From: Corbicula japonica
Lineage: Eukaryota; Mollusca; Bivalvia; Venerida; Cyrenidae
Direction of reading: 5' to 3'
Assembly (NCBI GenBank): GCA_038501625.1
Contig: JAZAYU010000198.1
Location: 248,001-312,000, forward strand
Length of the DNA: 64,000 nt
Below, piece after piece: positions 27,001 to 39,000 of the stretch. The first letter of the stretch is position 1; each line of letters begins with the position of its first letter. The position numbers and the translations under genes were made by a program. The notes beneath the pieces are model-generated. The model saw only the letters and a program-made list of their open reading frames with translations, ran no database searches and was not told the origin of the DNA.

Positions 27001-30000
27001 TGTTAAATTCCCAATATTCAATGCACATTTAACATGATTTCTATCATCTTAATTTCTAGACAACCATTTATGACTGTAAAGATCTACATTTCATCTATTC
27101 AAAAACACACAGCAAATGGGGGGTAACTTACTTGTAAGAAATTCCCGATCTCTAACCGAACAGACCCTATTTTAAACGTGGTATCGCAAATACGGTGCCA
27201 AAAATATACATCCGCTCTTCCGGAACCAAACGAGATATAGGCATAAAAATGCGTTCATTTATTTTCCTGATATGTTATTCCTGCAAACAAGTCACAAACA
27301 GCTCGATTTCTAACGGTTAAGAGGCCCCCAGATGAAGAGAAAAAAATAGCATATATAAAAACGGACTTCATTCGAATGGACCACGGAGGAATACTGAGTT
27401 ATTTACCTTATTACAACCTTAAAGGTCCCTCCAGCCTCTGATCGAGGACATTATGGTGTGGTCCGACGCGCTGGACTGCTTCGCTAGTCCAGTATATATA
27501 GCACAAAAGACGAAGACTGTTTAAAAAACAATAAAACGCAGAAAACAATCAACAGCTGTCACTGGTGTTACTGCCGCAGTACAAACGATTTTATTGCTGT
27601 CACTGCTGTTACTGCCGCAGTAAAAACGATCTTACTGCTGTCACTACTGTCACTGCCGCAGTAAAAATGATCTTACTGCTGTCACTGCCGCAGTAGAAAA
27701 ACGATCTTACTGCTGTCACTGCTGTCACTGCCGCAGTAAAAACGATCTTACTGCTGTCACTGCTGTCACTGCCGCAGTAAAAACGATCTTACTGATGTCA
27801 CTGCTGTTACTGCCGCAGTAAAAAACGATCTTACTGCTGTCACTGCTGTTACTGCCGCAGTAAAAACGATCTTACTGCTTTCACAGCTGTTACTGCCGCA
27901 GTAAAAACGATCTTACTGCTGTCACTGCTGTTACTGCCGCAGTAAAAACGAGCTTACTGCTGTCACTGCTATTACTGCCGCAGTAAAAACGATCTTACTG
28001 CTGTCACTGATCTTACTGCGGCAGTAAGATGATTTTTTGTGGTTTTAGAACATCTCACTGCTGTAACTGCTATTACTGCGGCAGTAAGATGATTTTTTTG
28101 TGTTTTTTTGGAAATCTTACTGCTGTAACTGATCTTACTGCGGCAGTAAGATCATCTTACTGCTGTAACTGATCTTACTGCGGCAGTAAGATGATCTTAC
28201 TGCTGTCACTGCTGTAACTGCGGCAGTAAGATAATTTTTATATTGCTTAGTTAAATCTAAGAACATCTTACTGCTCTTACTGATCTCACTGCGGCAGTAA
28301 GATGATCTTACTGCTGTCACTGATCTTACTGCGGCAGTAAGATGATTTTTTTTGTGGTTTTAGAACATCTCACTGCTGTAACTGATCTTATTGCGGCAGT
28401 AAGATCATCTCACTGCTGAAACTGATCGTACTGCGGCAGTAAGATGATCTTACTGCTGTCACTGCTGTAACTGCGGCAGTAAGATAATTTTATATTGTTT
28501 TGTTAAATCTAAAAACATCTTACTGCTCTTAATGATCTTACTGCGGCAGTAAGATGATCTTACTGCTGTCACTGCTATTACTGCGGCAGTAAGATGAATT
28601 TTTGTGGTTTTAGAACATCTCACTGCTGTAACGGATCTTACTGCGGCAGTAAGACCATCTTACTGCTGTAACTGATCTTACTGCGGCAGTAAGATGATCT
28701 AACTGCTGTCACTGCTGCAACTGCGGCAGTAAGATAATTTTTATATTGTTTTGTTAAATCTAAGAACATCTTACTGCTCTTACTGATCTTACTGCGGCAG
28801 TAAGATGATCTTACTGCTGTCACTGCTGTAACTGCGGCAGCAAGATAATTTTTATATTGTTTTGTTAAATATAAGAACATCTTACTGCTCTTACTGATCT
28901 TACTGCGGCAGTAAGATGAACTTACTGCTGTAACAGATCTTACTGCGGCAGTAAGATGATTTTTTGTGGTATTAGAACATCTCACTGCTGTAACTGATCT
29001 TTCTGCGGCAGTAAGATCATCTTACTGCTGTAACTGATCTTACTGCGGCAGTAAGATGATCTCACTGCTGTCACTGCAGTAACTGCGGCAGTAAATTTTT
29101 TTTTATATTGTTTTGTTAAATATAAGAACATCTTACTGCTCTTACTGATCTTACTGCGGCAGTAAGATGATCTTACTGCTGTCACTGATGTTACTGCGGC
29201 AGTAAGATGATTTTTTTGTGGTTTTAGAACATCTCACTGCTGTAACTGATCTTACTGCGGCAGTTAGATCATCTTACTGCTGTAACTGATCTTACTGCGG
29301 CAGTAAGATGATCTTACTGCTGTCACTGCTGTAACTGCGGCAGTAAGATACTTTTTATATTGTTTTGTTAAATCTAAAAACATCTTACTGCTCTTACTGA
29401 TCTTACTGCGGCAGTAAGAAGATCTTGCTGCTGTCACTGCTATTACTGCGGCAGTAAGATGATTTTTTGTGGTATTAGAACATCTCACTGCTGTTACTGA
29501 TCTTACTGCGGCAGTTAGATCATCTTACTGCTGTAACTGATCTTACTGCGGCAGTAAGATGATCTTACTGCTGTCACTGCTGTAACTGCGGCAGTAAGAT
29601 AATTTTTATATTGTTTTGGTAAATCTAAGAACCTCTTACTGCTCTTACTAATCTTACTGCGGCAGTAAGATGATCTTACTGCTGTAACTGCTATTACTGC
29701 GGCAGTAAGATGATTTTTTGTGGTATTAGAACATCTCACTGCTGTAGCTGATCTTACTGCGGCAATAAGATCATCTTACTGCTGTAACTGATCTTACTGC
29801 GGCAGTAAGATGATCTTACTGCTGTCACTGCTGTAACTGCGGCAGTAAGATACTTTTTATGTTGTTTTGTTAAATCTAAAAACATCTTACTGCTCTTACT
29901 GATCTTACTGCGGCAGTAAGAAGATCTTACTGCTGTCACTGCTATTACTGCGGCAGTAAGATGATTTTTTGTGGTATTAGAACATCTCACTGCTGTAACT

Positions 30001-33000
30001 GATCTTACTGCGGCAGTAAGATCATCTTACTGCTGTAACTGATCTTACTGCGGCAGTAAGATGATCTTACTGCGGCAGTAAGATGATCTTACTGCTGTCA
30101 CTGCTGTAACTGCGGCAGTAAGATAATTTTTATATTGTTTTGTTAAATCTAAGAACATCTTACTGCTCTTTCTGATCTTACTGCGGCAGTAAGATGATCT
30201 TACTGCTGTAACTGATCTTACTGCGGCAGTAAGATGATTTTTTTGTGTTTTTTTCTGAAATCTTACTGCTGTAACTATTCTTACTGCGGCAGTAAGATCA
30301 TCTTACTGCTGTAACTGATCTTACTGCGGCAGTATGATCATCTTACTGCTGTCACTGCTGTAACTGCAGCAGTAAGATAATTTTTATATTGTTTTGTTAA
30401 ATCTATGATCATCTTACTGCTCTTACTGATCTTACTGCGGCAGTAAGATGATCTTAGATGATGTGTTACTGCCGCAGTAAAAACGATCTTACTGATGTCA
30501 CTGCTGTTACTGCAGCAGTAAAAACGATCTTACTGTTGTCACTGCTGTTACTGCCGCAGTAAAAACGATCTTACTGTTGTCACTGCTGTTACTGCCGCAG
30601 TAAAAACGATCTTACTGCTGTCACTGCTGTTACTGCCGCAGTAAAAACGATCTTACTGCTGTCACTGCTGTTACTGCCGCAGTAAAAACGATCTTACTGC
30701 TGCTACTGCTGTCACTGCGGCAGTGATATCATTTCACTGCTGTCACTGCTGTCACTGCTTACTGCTAACTTCACACTGCTTGATGGTGACCATTTGCTAC
30801 CTAGCATTTATCAGGTTGGTATACAGTTAAGTATGCAATTTAAATCAATGTTTAATAACAATTAACAAATGAAGTAGAAATTAGAGCGTTATATATGTCT
30901 GGGTTATTAGTGCTGTCTATAAAAGTTATTTAAAACGAGAACCCAAGGTAAACTCGGTAACAAATGTAAGGTTATGCGATATTTTAAGTAAAGTAATGTC
31001 TCGGTGTGACGTTTAATAATATTTAGTTCTTGCTGCATCACCATTGCTGTGTTTTCTGGGTGTGAGAATTCCTGATATGCATATTTCACTCTTTGTCTAT
31101 AGCAATCTAATGTAAGTTAATTTAAAATAGAAAATAAACAGATCCGTGCTACCTTATCCTCTTTTGTCTCTTTCATTCCCAAATAATTTATCAAATCGAG
31201 TTTAGTACATTTGATTCACGGTTTACTGAGCTTATATGTTGATAAATTAGGGCTGAAGGTTATAAAACTGAGATTGTAAACCAGTCTCAAATCTCAAGCA
31301 TCTGATTGGCTGAAATGGCGACTAGTCCCCATTTCAGCCAATCAGATGCTTGAGATTGAGACTGGTTTCCATGCTCAGTTTTATAACCTTGGGCATATGT
31401 TAATTGACAATTGTTATAGTGTTCACGGAAACTGTATATTTTTTTTTTATTAATTGATGCCACATATCATGTTGAGGGTTTAATATTCAAATGTGCCTCC
31501 GATATCGCAACCTTGTCTGCGAACTTTCCGGTCAGCCCTCATGAAGTATATAAAATGACGTTGCCAGTGATAGACATACCATAAATTACACAGAATATAC
31601 TTTCAGTGTGCGAGGAATGGTTACGTGGATGCTGCTAAACGTCTTCTACAGAATAAAAATATCCTTCAAGAAATCAACAACGACGACGCGGAAGGTCTTA
31701 CCCCTCTACACTACGCTGCCAGATACAACCATTTCCAGATCGTGGAACTACTGGTTCAAAATGGAGCTAGTATGTTGACTTTAAATCTATATCAAAAGTA
31801 AATAGCTGAAATAAGCACAGAGTAAATAAAACGTTCACCAATAGTTATGGAATAAATATTAGTCTATTGAAAGGATTTTAATAAATAGAATAAAACTGTG
31901 GGTACGGTACGCCCTTTTACATCCAAGAAGTCCTGGGTTGAAGGTTATAAAACTGAGTTTGGAAACCAGTCTCAAATCTCAAGGATCTGATTGGCTGAAA
32001 TGGCGACCAGTCGCCATTTCAGCCAATCAGATTCTTGAGATTTGAGACTGGTTTCCATGCTCAGTTTTATAACCTTGGGCACAGACCTTTTCGCTAGCAT
32101 GATAGGGATGATTTTTGCATTTTCCTTATTATCATCAAACTTGCTCAGAATATTTATTTTTTATTTTGATTTAATCATGGAGATGTTCGAAAATGTGTTG
32201 TTTGGGTAAAACAATTATCACAAGGTCAAATCAAGACAATAAACAATTAAGAAATTCAGATAATCTAGGCCACAGTTTTCAAATGGTAATTATCGAAAAA
32301 AATCTTCCAGAATATTTCTACCCCAAGTCAAATTCGAAACTGTGATATCTTATCTAGATTTAGTGGTTTACATAAGATATCAATTTTTCGAATTTGACTA
32401 GAGTAGAAATATACTGTATTAATTCACTTAAATCCAATACAAAACTTAACAGTATTAGTAGTCTATTAGTAATAGTATTTTCTTCTCGCAGTTTTGGACT
32501 CTGAAGATCATGAAGGCATCACACCACTACAGTATGCATGCAGGATTAAACGGAAGCGGAAGAAGTCGAAGCAGACGATGATGAACCTCGGCTTCAACGA
32601 TCCTAGTGCTTCCTCAATGTCCCCAGAGAAGAGACAGGTAAGTAAGAAACAACTAGTACCCTATTCCAGGGAAAAATCAAGCTACCGCCCTCTACGTATC
32701 CGTAACCTAGATCCCCAGATACAACGGCATATTCATAAAAGGGTAATGTCTCAAACTTAGTATACCGGTCGCTCTTCCGTATTAAAGTGTGGGTGCGACT
32801 TTTTCCATAGGTCACAGAGTCACTGTGGCCATAGCTTTAAATTTTTTTATTGTCGAATAAATAAAACACTGCGATTTAGCATATTAAGCATTTGCGGCAA
32901 AGATAAATATCACATTAATTTACGCATATTAAATTGCTGTAAGCAAGAAATACGGAAGTTCATAACGGGACAGCCTTTATCCAAAATCGAAATTTAGTGG

Positions 33001-36000
33001 TACAAAGCCTAGACTATGGCCTACAAAAATATGGGAAAGAGTGTTTCCCTAAAAGTATATCCTACTTAGTCAAACTATAGTCTTAACACTTCAAGTATAT
33101 TACAGTTGTATATTTGATGATAAAACAACTTGTCATGAAAAATAGTTCTTGTTCTGTTGATCGCCTCTCAAAACCTCTAAAATGGAATGTGTTGTAAATC
33201 TTTTTTTTGCAAGAAATAAAATCGTCGATCAGAATTTAAAAAGACCTATGTTTTGGAATGGCAATCTGCGAAGGTCCTCTAAGACAGTTATTTTCGTCTA
33301 AGCAATACAAGAAAATAATAAGACCATTATTATCATGTGAATTCTTTTAGAAAACCAAAGGCAGTAATTGACTCTCGGAGATAGGCATTCAAAACATAGG
33401 TCATTTTAAAATATAATTTGTATTATGGTATATATTATATAATACATTTACTGATTGACTGATGTCGCACATAAGGATCTGAAACAAGAAATCAGGTTGA
33501 CCTGGTCCCAACGTTATAAAACTGAGTTTGGAAACCAGTCTCAAATCTCAAGCATCTGATTGGCTGAAATGGCGACTGGATTTGAGACTGGTTTCCATGC
33601 TCAGCTTTATAACCTTGGACACTGGTCTGAGACAAAGCATCAATTAATCAACGATCTATCTTTTTGTTTGACAGCCTTTATTGAATGGGAAGCCAACAGA
33701 CCCCGATGTTCGAACCATCTGTTTTCTGATAGAACATGGGGCCGATATAACCCACCAGGATGATTATGGTCTAACAGCACTACACCATGCTGCTCAGCGA
33801 GGGGACGAGATCGCATGCCAGCAGCTGCTTACGTACGCCAATGAGAGTCGACCCCTTGTTAATGTGAGTACCGGAAGATTATTTTGTGTATTCATATGGG
33901 ACACGTCACATTTAAAAATGGCTAAGGTTATACAATCAATTTTCGGCTGTTAAGTATTTATCAGGAAAAAAACTTGTCCAAAAGAGCATAAAGGATGACT
34001 GTTTATAATGTTGGGCAGAGATTAACGATGATTATGAATCGAAAATTTTCTATCGTCCTTTATTTTTATTTCCTTCAATACAAGGAACTGTACCTACATT
34101 TCAATTAGCGTATTATATCATTTTAAAAATAAAGACGAGAGTCGTGTTTGAAATACTTTATTTAAAATGATAGTGCCTCTAGCTGGGAGCGAGCCCGCAT
34201 CGGCGAAACCGCCTAGACCTGCAATTTCGACGAAGCAACCAACAGAGCTAACCGGGACAACCCCAAAGAAAGGTTTTTCGGATAGCCCTCATATACGTTA
34301 CCATCACTGCATTTTTACTGATAACAGTATTGACTATATGTACGTGCAGACCTTTTACTGCCGCAACACTGCACAAATAGCGCTACTGTGACTTTCAAAT
34401 GCCTCCAGTGCCTCTCTTATTTAAGACAGACAAAATATTTAGTCAGGTTTTGATGGAGAATTATTGAAAACTGTTCAATGAAACAGGCTTAGACTGGTGC
34501 ATGGCGCTCAAAAGAGGCAAAGACGCCTAGCTGTGAATAATTTAAAATGATTCTTTTAAATGTATATAAATTCTATCACATATCAATTTCAGGCGAAAGA
34601 CATACAGAGGATGACTCCCTTGCATACAGCCTGCTGTCAGGGAGAGTCGGACATAGCCCGGCAGCTAATATTGGCTGGTTCTGATGTTACATGCCTTGAT
34701 GACGAGTTGTCCACACCATTGCACGAAGCAGCCACCGTCGGTGATACCAAAATAGCAAGAGTGATCTTGGAATCCTGCAAGATCGGTGATAAACCGGATA
34801 CTGAAAAACTGGTAAGTGGCATATACAACGAATCCAGAAAAAATACAGCAGCAGTAATTTATATATTATATTAAAAACAAAATTAACAACAGTTACTATC
34901 CTTATTTCGAACAAAAACAACAACTGTCTAATTGGAGGTACAGAAACAAAACTGTAAACACTATTTTATTTTAATGATGCACATACTTTGAATGAACCTA
35001 TTTAAGTTTTGCATTGTAGAAAACACTTTTGTCAGCAAAGGACGAGGACGGCAATACGCCACTTATGTTGGCCGTGGAGTCCGGCCGATATAAATTTGCT
35101 CTCAGCTGTATCAACAGAGGTTTGTAAGGATTTCTTGTCATTATTAATAACTCATTCCTCTATAAATGTTTTAAGCTTGTTGAGTATTTGCTCGGAATAG
35201 AATAAGAGCGCAATTCGATTTAGATTCAAGATATTCAAAATGGTTGAAATTAGGGATGTCAACGAATATCCGGATATCCGGATACTAAGTCAGTATCCGG
35301 ATACTTATTTCATATCCGAATATTCGTAAAAATTAGTAAAGAAATCATGTTAAACAGTACAAAATGCGTCATTTATTGCTTCTAAACACCTGTTCAGATG
35401 TCATAATTAGATAATTTGAGACTGTATATTGATCGTCATAAAACTGCCACAAGAAGTAACGCGGTGTCAGGGTGGCTATACCACGTGACTTTTCGGATGT
35501 CGTGCACATATTTATATTGGAAAAATCGCTCGCTTCAGGTAGGGTTTTTGCTTATTTCTCAGTAGTTACTTGGCCGATTTTGACCAGATAAAGCGCACCG
35601 TACTTCTGTTACCAAGCATTTTCATCCACACTTAGTCTCTTCTTTTAGTTTATGGCCGTTTTCTCAAACATTCAAAGACAAATTTTGTCTGAAGCGTCGA
35701 ATGTTTTGATGTCGTGCACACCCAATCATAAAATCCAATGATTCTCGCGCATAAAACTTTGTTAACGCTTACCATGTTATTTAGCTTGTGTCATTTAAGG
35801 AGGTAGTAAATAGTTTGTAGCCGTAGATGCGAATTGGCCCCGGTCAAATTTGAAGATAAGAGGTAAGTGGGCAAACTGTAAGCTTCATGACACTTTAAAA
35901 TATTTTTAGATGCTATATTTGTAGTTTCACATCTGTAGCTAGGATCCCAAAAAATTGTCTGACATGCTCTTTTTGACCTTGACACTTTCAGTGTGAGGCA

Positions 36001-39000
36001 GGTGCTTGGAAATGCGAAACTAATACATTTCTGGCTCTGCCTTCAGTTTAACTTGCAATTCTCAAGGGGCATACAAACAAGTGTGAGTAGTGCAAAATCG
36101 AGGTGGTTATGGTATATTTTGAGTATGATTTAATGAATCAGTAGGGATTTTACCATGTGTGAGTGGCAAGCATTTATTTTGGTCATTGGCAATAAGAAAG
36201 CTGTGAACTGATGAATGTTTGAAATTTTGCCTCGTCGGCCGACCAGTTTTCACGACCAGAATGTGAAAGTTAATGGTGCTTAAAAATCAACTGATATGTT
36301 TTGAATATAATTTTGCTTTGTTTTCATAAACTGTATGTCATTGTGATGTCAGTTATGTGCCCTTTCTGTTTCAGGTATGTGCTAGTAGGGAGCAAGTGGA
36401 GTTGTCGTGTCGGCTGTGATTCTCTGTTTTGCGATATATCAGATTAACCGTTTTCTGCCACCTTAAGGATTTCGCTGAAATTTGTAAGTGTTCATTATGT
36501 CATAATTTTGGTCTAGAATGCTGTGTTGGACTGCCATATTTGCAAAATGACATCATTTTAAGCTGTTAAATACTTGCTGACAAGCAGATGGTTAAAATAA
36601 AGGGAGGTAATTACAGTTTTTGAGAAAAAAAATGCTGCACCGAGCGATAAAAACCAGTCGCGAAATGTCAGAAATGTATATTTTCACAGAAAGTCCACCA
36701 AATACATCATGAAAATGTCTCAAATGATTACCAAAGAGCATTTGGCATAATATTTGCTAGAAAATCAAGCCGATAAAAAATAATTAAGAAAATTTAAGCT
36801 CGGCAAGCAAATTTCCACAGTCCGAGCTTTGCGAACCGAGACATAAATTCTGGTCGACTAATGAAAATCAAGTTCTAGAACTATGTAGGGCTTTCCATGA
36901 ACACTGTTATTAGTTTAGCAGGTATTTTAGCCCAGATAGGCAGGATTTGGCCTTAAGCTGTAGTCTGTTATGTCACTTTAGCTGTTTATTCCTTTCTGCA
37001 GCCAGAGGTAAGAATTTCATCATTTGCTATTTTTCATGGCCATTTTCTAATTCAATCATCATTCTGGTGACATAAGAGCAAGCATAAACATAAAGTGTGA
37101 TGTGTGTAATGGTTGAAAAGTGGCAGTTGATTGGCAGGAAGGTATGCAGGTGGTTCATATGAGCAACTGAAACATGATGACAGCATGGTAGGTGAGTGAT
37201 TAAAGTGAATTATGGCCAGTTTTGCCTGTTTGACTGATAAAATTTGCTGTGCCTGACATATTTTTACAAAAATAAGTGCTTGTAACAGTATATTTTTCAT
37301 TGTTCATCTTCTAGGAGCTTCTTTATGGTATATGATTGTCAGGTCTTCTGGTTCCAATGTCTGTTTTGTTGCATTTCTTAGAAGCACTGTATTAATGTAC
37401 TTGACTGTAAATAGAGGCAAAATTGGTCAGTTTTGGCAAGTGAGTGGTGAAAGTCATTTGCTATTTACACCTGCCAGGATGATGATACTGGCTTGGTTTT
37501 GGTCTCATTTTGCTCAGAAAAGGTTCTAAACTTGAACAGAGATGAGTTAATGGCTTAAATGAAAATTACTCTCAGCTCTTAAGGAGGTAGTAAATAGTTT
37601 GTAGCCGTAGATGCGAATTGGCCCCGGTCAAATTTGAAGATAAGAGGTAAGTGGGCAAACTGTAAGCTTCATGACACTTTAAAATATTTTTAGATGCTAT
37701 ATTTGTAGTTTCACATCTGTAGCTAGGATCCCAAAAAATTGTCTGACATGCTCTTTTTGACCTTGACACTTTCAGTGTGAGGCAGGTGCTTGGAAATGCG
37801 AAACTAATACATTTCTGGCTCTGCCTTCAGTTTAACTTGCAATTCTCAAGGGGCATACAAACAAGTGTGAGTAGTGCAAAATCGAGGTGGTTATGGTATA
37901 TTTTGAGTATGATTTAATGAATCAGTAGGGATTTTACCATGTGTGAGTGGCAAGCATTTATTTTGGTCATTGGCAATAAGAAAGCTGTGAACTGATGAAT
38001 GTTTGAAATTTTGCCTCGTCGGCCGACCAGTTTTCACGACCAGAATGTGAAAGTTAATGGTGCTTAAAAATCAACTGATATGTTTTGAATATAATTTTGC
38101 TTTGTTTTCATAAACTGTATGTCATTGTGATGTCAGTTATGTGCCCTTTCTGTTTCAGGTATGTGCTAGTAGGGAGCAAGTGGAGTTGTCGTGTCGGCTG
38201 TGATTCTCTGTTTTGCGATATATCAGATTAACCGTTTTCTGCCACCTTAAATATTCTGGAACACACGCATGTTGTATTTCATCCGGACTCGGGCTACTTA
38301 TTGAGCTTTTTACATTTTTTTAAACGGATGTCGTACACACCTGGAAAAATAGACGATGTCGTACACACTCTGGTTTTCTTATTTAGTCACCGGGTGCAGT
38401 GTTTGTACTATTTCTCGTTATTCTGTAAACAAATCATTTTATTTTCATATGTGATCCTTCTGAATATCAACCTCTCAGTCCCTACACTAAATAAAATAGT
38501 TTTGAAATATGGAAACACTCTGGAATGCAGGTTTTCAGTCTACGGCTCATTCAATGGTTGTGATGTTTTATTTTTATCCAGCTCAAAGTCGGTTATTACC
38601 AGTTTAATGTAGTATAAAATAACCGCGAAATATAACATGGTAATGCTTCATCATAACCAAAAATGAATATTTGTTTCTACAGCACAGATTTACACATTTG
38701 GTCAAAATATTCCTGTGTTTACAATTTTCCAAATTCTGTGTGTTTCAATTGATTTTTAAATGAATACGTTTTTAACATTGTCAAATAGCATCTATTTTTG
38801 AATAATAAACAGCATAACGTAAATATATACATATTTAAAAAAAATAAAAGTCAGTAGCTGTGTATTCGCAGATGAAGTTTGTATGTTCCAACTATTAAAA
38901 TATTTGTCCAAATTCATATCTGTGAGCCTTTTAAATCGATTAGGTGGGAGGCTGGCTTTTAAAGTGTGAGATCCGGATGAAAACAAAATAATTTTGTGAC

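Larger units (their letters stand above)
2733..30774. mobile_element. 28-kb foldback-like element with satellite terminal inverted repeats
   Basis: Left end starts GTGAAGTTAGCAGT, right end is its exact complement ACTGCTAACTTCAC (30761-30774). Just inside, both ends carry the otherwise unique CAGTAGCAGCAGTAAGATCG in inverted orientation, then kilobase arrays of the same satellite in opposite orientation. This is the architecture of foldback elements (Drosophila FB, Galileo, sea-urchin TU), which have long inverted repeats made of tandem repeats. No clear target duplication is visible and no intact transposase lies inside. It fills about 90% of a TRPA intron. Two independent inverted satellite arrays are the alternative, but the matching unique ends argue for one unit. 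Confidence 0.65.

Noticed and set aside
35795..38250. LTR retrotransposon
   Set aside because: Direct repeats start TTAAGG and end CCTTAA, no TG...CA, no primer-binding site, no gag/pol; borders fit a TTAA-type DNA element.
38301..38612. Open frame conserved with 48030-48293 in the other inner arm
   Set aside because: Similarity follows the DNA inverted repeat and ends with it; frame content is not protein-like.
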